The translations under genes and the position numbers were made by a program. A stretch of DNA of 64,000 nt from Lampris incognitus (Eukaryota > Chordata > Actinopteri > Lampriformes > Lampridae). This document shows, one piece after another, positions 53,798 to 63,249 of this stretch; position 1 is the first letter of the stretch, and the number at the start of each line of letters is the position of its first letter. The DNA lies in NCBI RefSeq assembly GCF_029633865.1, contig NW_026611078.1, positions 62,001 to 126,000 of the forward strand, written 5' to 3'. The notes beneath the pieces are model-generated. The model was not told where the DNA came from. It saw nothing but the letters and a program-made list of their open reading frames with translations, and did no database searches.

Positions 53798-53929
53798 TTG
53801 GACATGTAGTCCCTCCAGATTGGACATGTAGTCCCTCCAGATTGGACATGTAGTCCCTCCAGATTGGACATGTAGTCCCTCCAGATTGGACACGTAGTCC
53901 CTCCAGATTGGACATGTAGTCCCTCCAGC
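53798..53929. repeat. 22-bp tandem repeat, six copies
   Basis: TTGGACATGTAGTCCCTCCAGA units begin at 53798, 53820, 53842, 53864, 53886 and 53908, nearly identical. Confidence 0.95.
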
Positions 53930-54010
53930 GAGTTCTGAGTCTACCCCGGGGTCTCCTCCCAGTTGGACATGCTCAGAAAACCTCTAAAGGAAGGCGCCCA
54001 GGAGGCATCC

Positions 54011-54112
54011 TAATAATAATAATAATCATGATAATAATAATAATCATCATCCTCATCATCATATTAACAATAATAATAATAATAATAATTATCATTATTA
54101 TTATTATGGTGG
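54011..54112. repeat. TAA/ATC palindromic microsatellite
   Basis: (TAA)n and (ATC)n runs followed by (AAT)n and (TTA)n that can pair with each other. Confidence 0.9.
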
Positions 54113-54223
54113 TTTTAGGTAGGAGTGAAATCCCGGTCGTGCTAGTGTTAGGGGCTTCGCAAATATTTTCCCAGGAGGACATTAAAACGACCTCCTTCAC
54201 AGAGTCAAAAGCTTCACATCCGC

Positions 54224-54295
54224 TGCTGTGACCCGGATTCGAACCGGGGTTGCTGCGGCCACAACGCAGAGTACTGACCACTATACGATCACAGC
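54224..54295 (-). tRNA. tRNA-His (anticodon GTG)
   Basis: The minus strand folds as a complete tRNA with acceptor GCTGTGA paired to TCACAGC. The D region is TCGTATAGTGGTCAGTACTC, the anticodon arm TGCGTTGTGGCCGCA has GTG, and the T arm is CCCGGTTCGAATCCGGG. Compared with the usual vertebrate GCCGTGA/TCACGGC stem, one pair is changed on both sides, so pairing is kept. A T4 run (CTTTTG) lies about 16 bases downstream as Pol III terminator. There is no intron and no CCA is encoded. It is likely functional. Confidence 0.93.
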
Positions 54296-54299
54296 GGGT

Positions 54300-54690
54300 C
54301 AGTCAGGTGATGGTGACGACTCACTTTGACCAAACCACGGACTTCATACTGACCAGCGCCAGTCCCAAAAAGCAGGACACGTGTGTCGGTGTGTGTGCAG
54401 ACTGTTAGAAAAAGATGGAGCAGTCGTTACTGAGGCATCTGGTCCGTCACTTTAAGACCCACTGACATGTTTGGTTCCAGCAAAGCTCGCTGGTCATCTT
54501 TACACATAACTGACCAACACTGGACATTGTGTAAAACTGCACACAAAGTTAAATTGGTGTTTATCCTGCCGATATGAGTTTATCGCTAACAGTAATGAAC
54601 ACATCTAGATTGTTTTCTATTTCATAAACTCAGGGTTGGATTATACGGTTTGATTGACGTTTAGGAGAACACGTGATACCGTATAATATA
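54300..54690. other. no gene seen between tRNAs
   Basis: Unique spacer between the tRNA-His and tRNA-Glu genes. No T4 run on the minus strand follows the tRNA-Glu closely. Confidence 0.5.
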
Positions 54691-54762
54691 TTCCCATACC
54701 GGGAGTCGAACCCGGGCCGCCTGGGTGAAAACCAGGAATCCTAACCGCTAGACCATACGGGA
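54691..54762 (-). tRNA. tRNA-Glu (anticodon TTC)
   Basis: The minus strand gives TCCCGTATGGTCTAGCGGTT, then an anticodon arm with TTC (CCTGGTTTTCACCCAGG), a T arm CCCGGGTTCGACTCCCGG, and acceptor TATGGGA plus discriminator A. The stem contains one G:U pair; everything else matches the vertebrate tRNA-Glu consensus as I know it. No oligo-T terminator is seen within about 100 bases downstream. Confidence 0.93.
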
Positions 54763-54795
54763 CCTGAGAACCAACCACTGTGTGTTTTATTCCAG

Positions 54796-54862
54796 CTGGC
54801 GCGGGAACATGGACTCACCATTATGGCTCGTGGTATACCTGTTGTAGCAGTTGATCTTTACC
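54796..54862 (+). CDS. candidate host exon
   Basis: The acceptor TTTTATTCCAG precedes LAREHGLTIMARGIPVVAVD and LYQ in phase 0, matching the phase of the exon at 53556-53714. The 3' boundary is unclear. Its end overlaps a minus-strand exon of the HMGXB3/Zisupton-like gene. The protein is not recognised. Confidence 0.35.
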
Positions 54863-55150
54863 AGGGGGCGACAAGGGCACCTCCTCCACACGCACTTTCG
54901 TGGGGCCCCTCAAAAAATGGCACAAAATGTTTTCCATCACCACTGCATCCTGTTTGAGAAATGGACGATAATTCAAATCAATGATGATGTTATTACTGAC
55001 AGGTAAACATATATATGAAACAGATCAAGTAAATGAGTAAACAACCATATAAGTAGTACTTAAATGTTCCCTGTACATACTTCGAGGCTCTGTGGTGGGG
55101 TGTCTTCCTCCATGGGGAGTGGTTCTGTCTGGATTCTCTGCAGTACTCGA
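54862..55150 (-). pseudogene. two candidate 3'-terminal exons
   Basis: 55081-55150 (acceptor GCTTTTAG, donor CGAA|GTATGTA; VLQRIQTEPLPMEEDTPPQS) and 54862-54949 (acceptor TCAAACAG, possible donor CCTG|GTAAAG; DAVVMENILCHFLRGPTKVR). They lie beyond the Tc1, on the same strand, and probably belong to the same gene. No polyadenylation signal was assigned. Confidence 0.4.
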
Positions 55151-55497
55151 CTAAAAGCAAAAGTGAACTAGAATTACAATGTCATATCTTTCCAGTGTGT
55201 GTTACTTGACATACATTGCAAATCACTTGCATAATGGAAATGTACATAATCCATATTGTAAACCCCTAAATGATGAATTGTTGTTATGACAGATGCTACT
55301 TTGAAAATTGCAATCAATTGCTAATTGGAGTATACAGCAATATAACTTTGCAGCAGGTATAAAACACTGTAAAGCCATTAAAAATCTTAGCTGGTTTGTT
55401 AAATACTAGTTGCACACCCTTGCAGTATAATTATACCCCAATAACGATGTTCTACATTGTACAATCAGTCACTCATCACTAGCATGTATATCGATCA

Positions 55498-56749
55498 TAC
55501 ACTATATGGACAAACGTACTGGGACACACCTCTTAATCACTGAATTCAGGTGTTTCATTCAGATCCATTGCCACAGGTGTATAAAGTCAAGCAGCTGGCC
55601 ATGCAGTCTGCATTTACACACATTTGTGAAAGAATGGGTGGTTCTGAAGAGCTCAGTGAATTCAAGCGTGGTACTGTCATAGGATGCCACCTTTGTAATA
55701 AGCCAGTTGGTGAAATTTCTTCCCCGCTAGATATTCCATGTTCAACTGTAAGTGGTATTATTGAAAAGTGGAAGCGTTTAGGAACAACAGCAACTCAGCC
55801 ATGAAGTGGCAGACCACGTAAAGTCACACAGCGGGGTCACCGAGTGCTGAGGCACATAGTGCGTAAAAGTCGCCAACGCTCTGTTGACTCAATAACTGCA
55901 GAGTTCCAACCTTCCTCTGACATTAACATCAGCACAAAAACTGTGCACCAGGAGCTTCATGGAATGGGTTTCCATGGCCGAGCAGCTGCATGCAAGCCTT
56001 ACATCACCAAGCACAATGCCAAGCGTCGGATGGAGTGGTGTAAAGCACGCCGCCACTGGACTCTGGAGCAGTGGAAACATGTTCTGTGGAGTGACAAATC
56101 ACACTTCTCTGTCTGGCAGTCTGATGGACGAGTCTGGGTTTGGCAGATGCCAGGAGAATGTTGCCTGCCTGACTGCATTGTGCCAACTGTAAAGTTTGGT
56201 GGAGGAGGTATAATGGTATGGGGTTGTTTTTCAGGGGTTGGGCTAGGCCCCTTAGTTCCAGTGAAAGGAAATCTTAATGCTTCAGCATACCAAGACATTT
56301 TGGACAATTCTATGCTTCCAACTTTGTGGGAACAGTTTGGGGAGGGCCCTTTTCTGTTCCAGCATGACTGTGCCCCCGTGTACAAAGCAAGGTCCATTAA
56401 GACACGGTTGGGTGAGTTTGGTGTGGAAGAACTTGACTGGCCCGCACAGAGTGCTGACCTCAACCCCATCGAACACCTTTGGGATGAAGTAGAATGGAGA
56501 TTGCGAGCCAGGTCTTCTCGTCCAACATCCGTGCCTGACCTCACAAATGCTCTTTTGGATGAATAGACAAAAATTCCCACACACAAACTACAAAATCTTG
56601 TGGAAAGCCTTCCCAGAAAAGTGGAAGCTGTTATAGCTGCAAAGGGGGGCCAACTCCATGTTAATGACTATGGGTTTAGAATGGGATCGCATAAAAGCTC
56701 CTGTAGGTGTAATGGCCAGGTGTCCCAATACTTTTGTCCATATAGCGTA
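55498..56749 (+). mobile_element. Tc1/mariner transposon, in exon/intron of HMGXB3-like gene
   Basis: TA at both ends (55498-55499, 56748-56749). Inverted ends are CACTATATGGACAAACGTAC (left) and the complement of CGCTATATGGACAAAAGTAT (right). Length is about 1.25 kb. Confidence 0.93.
55600..56695 (+). pseudogene. Tc1 transposase, two stops
   Basis: Starts MQSAFTHICERMGGSEELSE. Catalytic motifs are [18 protein letters not shown] and [12 protein letters not shown] (DD34E; N to C after the second Asp). A TGA follows TATQP at 55802-55804 (family Arg, CpG decay) and a TAG follows LLDE at about 56563-56565 (family Trp). Otherwise it is open to the C-terminus. Confidence 0.9.
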
Positions 56750-56815
56750 ACTTCCCAGAGGAAATGACTCCAGCAGCTGCAGGCACCACCACCGCCGTAT
56801 TTCAGGCATGTCAAA
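56750..56815 (-). pseudogene. exon FDMPEIRRWWCLQLLESFPLG, split by a Tc1
   Basis: The acceptor TTGTATCAG precedes FDMPEIRRWWCLQLLESFPL, the usual continuation after the protease Cys in relatives. The right end of a Tc1 element (56747) lies directly after it. Without the insertion the reading would go on at 55499. Confidence 0.6.
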
Positions 56816-56897
56816 CTGATACAATATGATAATTGGTGATTTGTAAAATGTTAATTATGTTCTCCCTGTCCATTTTCTCTAGAAATTATTATAAATG

Positions 56898-58205
56898 TAC
56901 AAACCCCAATTCCAATGAAGTTGGGACGTTGTGTAAAACGTAAATAAAAACAGAATACAATGATTTGCAAATCCTTTTCCACCTATATTCAATTGAATAC
57001 ACTACAAAGACAAGATATTTAATGTTCAAACTGATAAACTTTATTGTTTTTTAGCAAATATTCACTCATTTTGAATTTGATGCCTGCAACATGCTCCAAA
57101 GAAGCTGGGACAGGGGCATGTTCACCACTGTGTTACACCACCTTTCCTTTTAACAACACTCAATAAGCGTTTGGGAACTGAGGACACCAATTGTTGAAGC
57201 TTTGTAGGCGGAATTCCTTCCCCTTCTTGCTTGATGTACGACTTCGGTGGCTCAACAGTCCGGGGTCTCCGTTGTCGTATCTTGCACGTCATAATGCACC
57301 ACACATTTTCAATGGAAGACGGGTCATGACTGCAGGCAGGCCAGTCCACTACCCGCACTCTTTTACTACGAAGCCACGCTGGTGTAACACGTGCGGAATG
57401 TGGCTTGGCATTGTCTTGCTGAAATAAGCAGGGACGTCCCTGGAAAAGACGTCGCTTGGACGGCAGCATATGTTGCTCCAAAACCTGTATGTACCTTTCA
57501 GATGTATGTACCTTGTAGATGTAGCAACGAACTGTGTTAACTGACGATGGTTTTCCCAAGTGCTCCTGAGCCCACATGGTAATATCCTTTACAGAATGAT
57601 GTCGGTTTTTAATGCAGTGGTGCCTGAGGGGTCGAAGGTCACGGGGATTCAGTGTTGGTTTTCGGCCTTGCCGCTTACGTGCAGAGATTTCTCCAGATTC
57701 TCTGCATGTTGTGATGATATTATGGACTGTAGATGATGAAATCCCTAAATTCCTTGCAGTTGTACGTTGAGAAACGTTGTTCTTCAACTGTTGGACTATT
57801 TGCTCACACAGTTGTTCACAAAGTGGTGAACCTCACCCCATCCTTGCTTGTGAACGGCTGAGCCTTTCGGGGATGCTCCTTTTATACCCAATCATGACAC
57901 TCACCTATTCCCAATTAACCTGTTCACCTGTGGAATGTTCCAGACAGGGGTTTTTTGAGCATTCCTCAACTTTCCAGTCTTTTGTTGCCCCTGTCCCAGC
58001 TTCTTTGGAACGTGTTGCAGGCATCAAATTCAAAATGAGTGAATATTTGCAAAAAACAATAAAGTTTATCAGTTTGAACATTGAATATCTTGTCTTTGTA
58101 GTGTATTCAATTGAATACAGGTCGAAAAGGATTTGCAAATCATTGTATTCTGTTTGTGTTCCTGTTTTACACAACGTCCCAACTTCATTGGAATTGGGGT
58201 TTGTA
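56898..58205 (-). mobile_element. Tc1-like element with long (about 215 bp) inverted repeats
   Basis: TA TACAAACCCCAATTCCAATG at the left and its complement at the right. The inverted repeats extend over about 56898-57116 and 57990-58205 (IR/DR type), with an inner AGCTGGGACAGGGGCA repeat. It lies in an intron just 5' of the exon at 56750-56815. Confidence 0.92.
57122..57787 (-). pseudogene. Tc1 transposase with internal deletion
   Basis: The N-terminal HTH (ISSSTVHNIITTCRESGEIS) and KRQGRKPTLNPRDLR linker are followed too soon by VHTSERYIQVLEQHMLPSKR and QQDNAKPHSA. About 90 residues holding the first catalytic Asp are missing. The last motif reads HDPSSIENVWCIM, with S where P-x-E variants occur. 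The frame is open to GGVTQW-stop, so the loss was in frame. Confidence 0.88.
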
Positions 58206-58216
58206 CACAAACTCAC

Positions 58217-58588
58217 ATCAGTGAAATCAAATGGCATTCCCAGGGCCACATAGAGGGCGTCTGAAAAACAATCAAAACTCTTATGTTGTATTAAAAAATG
58301 CAGCTTACAAATGAAGTGTGTAGTGTGTAACACACAGAGGTAGTGTTACAGCAATTATAAGATCACTTACCATCAACATGAATACCCCACAGTCAATGCC
58401 TCCCAGCTGCATTGGTGCATTCTGTAACTTATAAGTGGAATAAGACAATATACATTCTATGATTATACTTTACTTTACTGGTGGAAAACATTTTGTTTTT
58501 ACACGTAAAGAAATTAAAAAGCTTCACCTCACAGTCTCCCAAGACAGATGTGGTCCACTGGCCATGAGACATATGATTCGCCAAGTTC
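58217..58588 (-). pseudogene. protease exons with DCGVF catalytic Cys motif
   Basis: Three small exons: 58528-58588 (NLANHMSHGQWTTSVLGDCE), 58371-58421 (NAPMQLGGIDCGVFMLM) and 58217-58260 (ALYVALGMPFDFTD). Q/M-x-x-G-x-D-C-G-V-F is the Cys signature of C48/Ulp1 peptidases. The phases of the last two do not quite match, another sign of decay or of a misplaced boundary. A Tc1 element begins 12 bases beyond the final exon. Confidence 0.65.
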
Positions 58589-59432
58589 CTGTCATAGGAG
58601 CACAGTGTGGCTGTTAGCGACCAACTAACAATACAACACAGTTCAGTATTGTGCATCTTTTCTTGAGCAGGCATAAGTATGGCAAGTTAAAAAAAGAAAG
58701 GGTTGGGGTTTAAAACAGAACCACCCCCTCGTGTTACAATCAGTGGTTGGGTTTCACTGCTGAATCTGACTACTATTACTACTGCTGCTACTTCTATGAA
58801 GAATAATTATGTATGCCAAATGACACATTTAGCAACACAAGAAACAAAAAAGTATGGTCTTAAACTGAACTACCATAGCATGGGTGTCAAATTCCAGTCC
58901 TCTGAGGATTAAGTATGAACAAACAGAAGTGTTAGTATGAACTCCAAACAGTTGCATATTGTTAGTACGGATGCAGAACAGTATATATTTTCCTGAAATT
59001 TAAACCTGAAAATGTCAATGTAGCTGTGTTGTCCAAAATCTACAGGGTTTAGGGAGCCTAGACAAAGCAACTCCCTAGACTTTGGCTTGAGAATCTGTGA
59101 AGAACACGACATTAAAGCTTTGAACCCTGTCAAGTGTCTTTGTGATCACGTCTGTGATGAAAAGCAATACACAAATAAACTGGATTGAACTGAATTAACA
59201 ATGTGAACTTGTCCGATTCAGAGATCACAATGCACACTTTTGTTATTATGAACATAACCAGCACAAGTACAAAGCAGCTGTGGAAAAAGGATACAAAGAA
59301 ACAGTTAACATATACAGCAATGTAGCTTAACCTCACGAACTACTAGCTAACTCACATTAGTGTATCACCGAGTCCTTGATCCTACACATTACATCTACAT
59401 ACAGTACATAAGATATGAGACAGGTAACTTAC

Positions 59433-60629
59433 ACATGAAATCCAGTGGCCCGATTCCCAGGAAGGGAGAAAGATGACGTCCTTGGCTGAGGCATCGTCCT
59501 GTGAGATGGGATAAAAAAGGTGATGGAACAACCTGCAGTAAACAGTAAACTAGTTAACACATCATCGTACGTGCCATGAATTTTAAAGGATACCAACAGG
59601 TAAAGCCTCCAGGGGAGTGCCGTACAATGGTGGCAACCAGGTCACCACCACATAGCTGTTTACAGCCAAGACATCTTTGCCCTGAAGAGAAATAAACAAG
59701 ATGGTGGCGTTTGTGTCACTATAAATCTTGCATAATTACTACACATACGACCAAATATACCAACAAAAACAACCAAACTGACCTCTAACGCTGCCGTTTG
59801 AGTTATGAGGTTGAAACATTCATTGGCAAGCTGTTAAGAAAAGAATATAAATGAAAACTGATGTATTCTCATAATAAAAACACATAACATTTAATTCAGT
59901 ATAATCAGCATGAGATGTGGTTCATTAGCGTCGCCTCAAACTCATCCAAACCCAACAACCAAAAGCCACGTCTCTTTAATGCTTGGGTTGAGCTCAGTTG
60001 TAGAATCTCTTCATTTGGACCATTCTCTTTATCAAGACATAAGCCAGCTGGATAAAGCAACGAAAAATGTATTTAAATACTAGCTAAATTAACAGTATTC
60101 AATCAACATCATTTATGAAAATGTTTGCAACGTTTATAAGTCACCAGATTCTGCTGCGCTGGGAGAAGATCAACAGCCCAAAGCGTCCTGTTCTCTCCCA
60201 CATTTGGAAGGTCTGTTGTCAAACCCGGGGTCAGCTCAGACACGGGATCAGGAGTGTGAAAAGAAGGAATCATATTAGTATTACAATGACTCTTTTTACT
60301 GGCTTCACTAACTGATTATCTCTTACCGTTTGCTGCCTCAGAACTCCACCCATGTACATCAACTTAAGACAAAGGATGTTGTGATTTGAACCATTGTCCC
60401 GGATGTTATACGTTACTGCACAGTGTCCAAAGTAGTGTATGGACACACAGGAGAAAAGTATTCCAGTGTTTAAAAATTAAAAGGAAAGAACTAGTGCAAA
60501 ACAAGCTCCTAGAAATGACCTCAAACATTACTGACATGTCATGAAACTTCTATGCATCATCCTTTTCTACTTGCATCCCCCTCCCTCACCGGTCTGTGAC
60601 ATTTCCTCTGAGTCAGTGGGCCGCTGTGC
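59433..60629 (-). pseudogene. string of small exons before and into the protease domain
   Basis: Candidate exons with GT-AG sites: 60590-60629, 60327-60415 (RDNGSNHNILCLKLMYMGGV), about 60145-60226 (NRTLWAVDLLPAQQ), about 59944-60043 (QALKRRGFWLLGLDEFE), 59783-59830 (LANECFNLITQTAALE), 59594-59681 (DVLAVNSYVVVTWLPPLYG) and 59433-59498 (DDASAKDVIFLPSWESGHWI). The last carries the Gly-His-Trp expected around the catalytic His of Ulp1-type peptidases. No stops are seen in these. Confidence 0.55.
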
Positions 60630-60741
60630 CTGAAGTAAAGAACTTTAAATCACTTGAGACATCTTTATGACCACGAGAAGATCAACCATTTAAAGAAAAT
60701 AAATGTGAATGAGGGTAGAGAAGTAAATTACCCAGTGTTAC

Positions 60742-61377
60742 CTGCCCATTACAGTCCAACTGTAGCCGGACAGCCGTGCCCACCGTGTTTTGTACACTGG
60801 CTTGTGTTTTCTTACTGCATGTAGTGTTGTAGGGATGCAGTATGTTGTGCCTCATGAAGATGCATGCAGATGGACTGAGTGTGTTCATGCAGTAGTTATT
60901 TTTCTTTAATTCAGAAAGTAGTTGTTCTGCACATTGGCTGTTTACCCAGCCAGCCAGGTGAGGGACAAGGTCCATTTCTGGAAGAGCATCTCTGGCATCC
61001 TTGGTATTCCTTCCATGGAAGATGTCGTACAGGGCATAGTGATCTGATGGTCCTGTGAGTGGGTGGCTGTTCTGCTCAGTGTTCGTCTTTTTAGTCTTGA
61101 GCCAAGGTAAGTTCACTTTGAGCTTGCCCTCCACAGCCAATTGGACGTTTTTTGGCATTGCTTCAAGAAGGCGCCCTCATATGGTTGGAATGGCAACTTC
61201 GTGGCTCCCTCAAGTTGGTATGGGTTGCTTAACCTCTTGCAAAGTCATATATTGAAATGTTTGGGACGTGTTTGCAGGATAGAAGGATATCAGCAGAGTC
61301 CCTGGGACTTTCTGCTCCTAAATTCGATTTGATTGAGCAGACGACTGCACAGGGGCACGGGACTACTGTCCACCCAC
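60742..61377 (-). pseudogene. long core exon of HMGXB3/Zisupton-like gene
   Basis: Acceptor TTCTTTAG, donor GGGCAG|GTAACA. Reads CPCAVVCSIKSNLGAESPRD then DILLSCKHVPNISIYD. It changes frame near 61240 (SNPYQLEGATKLPFQPYEGA) and again near 61160 (PKNVQLAVEGKLKVNLPWLK, then DHYALYDIFHGRNTKD and WVNSQCAEQLLSELKKNNYC). This is a conserved catalytic-like core in relatives. The last 400 bases are in a single open frame. Confidence 0.7.
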
Positions 61378-61469
61378 CTAAAGAAAACTACTGTGAGGTG
61401 ATGAGAGTACTGACGTGTGACAGTAATGGAAAATAACCGACACCGATTAATTAGTACGATAGTGCATTA

Positions 61470-61665
61470 TACATGGAGTTTGAGTTAGTCCTGTGGCATA
61501 GTGGTTATGTTGCTATTAAACTGCTTACAGTATCGCTATGACATCATTAGTGTTCTTCTGGCAGAGGGTCTGTTTTATCCCTGTTTTAGCTCAGGCCTCC
61601 GCTGCAAATATGAATGTTCTTAACTGATTTGCCTCATTAAATAAAGGTTAAATAAATAAATGTAT
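61470..61665 (+). mobile_element. SINE with LINE-type tail, intronic
   Basis: An A-box-like TGGCATAGTGGTTATG lies near 61495. A tail TTGCCTCATTAAATAAAGGT followed by TAAATAAATAAAT ends at about 61662. This 3' tail is very common in teleost short elements. It is intronic to the HMGXB3/Zisupton-like gene. Confidence 0.6.
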
Positions 61666-61739
61666 CTCTTTATATTAACCAGATGACACTGGTATGTTAA
61701 AGACTTATGTTTAGAAAGACTAATAATAACTTATCTTAC

Positions 61740-61881
61740 CAGAGGCTCCCCAGACCTCCTGAAACACCTTATCATAAGAGGATCTGTTCTTCATTTCTCC
61801 CTGAAGTCTTAAGACAAGGTCCATCTTTGAGCCTTTTGAGTCAAGGCCATATTGCTCGCACAACTGTCGAACCATGTCCAC
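61740..61881 (-). pseudogene. exon with SAP-like segment
   Basis: Acceptor AATAATAG, donor CTCTG|GTAAG. Reads DMVRQLCEQYGLDSKGSKMD then LVLRLQGEM. The helix-turn-helix pattern Lx2LCx2(Y/F)GLx2KGSK...Lx2RL fits a SAP domain, which binds AT-rich DNA. The exon is intact. Confidence 0.65.
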
Positions 61882-61978
61882 CTATTATTTCAACGCAAAA
61901 GGAAATCAATAATCACACAACAATATCTTGCTAAATTTACAAGATTCTTAATGATTAATTACTTTAACTAGCTGCTAC

Positions 61979-62172
61979 CCTGAGGTTAGTCAGGACGTCT
62001 TCAAGCCTCTCCTCGGTTAAAGCCAGATCAGCCACTTCTCAGGACTGCCTTGGTCCATGGAGCTTTGCATATTCCATGTTTAAAACGGTGGCATCTTTCC
62101 TGGTCTTTGGACCAATCCAAGGGGCCCAGGTGTGGTATGAGGGAGAAACCACAAAGGGGTTCTTTCTATTGC
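61979..62172 (-). pseudogene. exon with NPFVVSPSYHTWAPWIG
   Basis: Reads NPFVVSPSYHTWAPWIGPKT, then VLNMEYAKLHG, an in-frame TGA at 62039-62041, and EVADLALTEERLEDVLTNL. Donor CAGG|GTAGC. The single stop makes this copy non-functional unless read through. Confidence 0.65.
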
Positions 62173-62451
62173 CTTCAGAGTGTAAAATCATGACAAATAA
62201 TTTGGACTGACTGAGCATCAATATATTAGAACGGTTGATATATGAGCACAGTGAACCCACAGTGGTACATCTAGGCCATCTGTTGACTAAAGAAATATTG
62301 AACAGAGACGGCTGACTGACAATAAATAATAGTGTTATCAAGCATGAAGGAAAGTCATTCTGTTGCAGTAGTGGATGATCTTGGGGGAATACACAGTATG
62401 TGTCCCAAAAATACTATATTATTTTGTATACTTGGAGTCAAAATTACTCAC

Positions 62452-62552
62452 TTGGTAATAAGCCTCTGCACACAAACTTGGAAGTCACAGTCTCCCAAAA
62501 GTCCTCTATATCCACATTTCCATCAAAGTCCTCTGGTGGGTCCTCCACATCA
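62452..62552 (-). pseudogene. short acidic exon
   Basis: Acceptor TTACAATAAG, donor CCAA|GTGAGTA. Reads DVEDPPEDFDGNVDIEDFWE then TVTSKFVCRGLLP. Confidence 0.55.
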
Positions 62553-62650
62553 CTTATTGTAAAATCAAGTATTAAGAAAACATTGTGAAATTAAAATGAA
62601 AAAAAAGTATCTCTAGAATAGGATGCACTTCCATGACTTTAGGGACTTAC

Positions 62651-62854
62651 CAGGCATATTGAAAACTGCCTTTTGTGAAGGTCTATCATGACGACTGCTG
62701 GATGGTATCCACACTTAATGCAGGAATACATGTAGTCGTGCTTTGTGAGGGCTTCAGAGTGCATGCATGCATGAAGTATTGTGTCCTTACTGGGAAATAT
62801 CTTCTGTTCAGTCTTCTCCAACACTTCAATGGCTCGGCTAGCAGCATGGTGGGT
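62651..62854 (-). pseudogene. exon with CIKCGYHPAVVMIDLHK
   Basis: Acceptor GTCCTAG, donor CCTG|GTAAG. Reads AASRAIEVLEKTEQKIFPSK then YSCIKCGYHPAVVMIDLHKR. The C-x2-CG-x-P-x5-D-x-HK pattern is the part I remember best from HMGXB3-like proteins. The exon is intact. Confidence 0.7.
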
Positions 62855-62939
62855 CTAGGACAGTGTAGAAGACTCAGTAAGGGACATCCTCAAAGGACAA
62901 CAATACTAAAGCATACCTTCCAAAATGATCGCTTCTTAC

Positions 62940-63079
62940 CTGGAGTGATGTACGAAGGAAAATGCACATATGTAATGTTAACAGAATGTGATCATTCAAA
63001 TTATGAACACCATCACTCCACTCCTGGTATCGAGACATCAGGCCACAGTTACTGCACGTCCTGCAGTAGGTAGAAATGC
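62940..63079 (-). pseudogene. exon with CxxCxxC segment
   Basis: Acceptor TTTTTTGTAG, donor CTCCAG|GTAAG. Reads STYCRTCSNCGLMSRYQEWS then DGVHNLNDHILLTLHICIFL. It is intact in this exon and zinc binding is likely. Confidence 0.65.
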
Positions 63080-63249
63080 CTACAAAAAAGTGTCAGTCAT
63101 ATTAGATCTAAAAACGTCAGTCATATTAGATCTAAAAATGTCAGTCATACTAGATTTGGCAAGTTGACAGAGCACAGATAACATTTAGTGTAGGGTTACT
63201 TTTTTAACATGAGTTACGTTTATCTAGATTACCTTTCTTTTGAGCTCAC

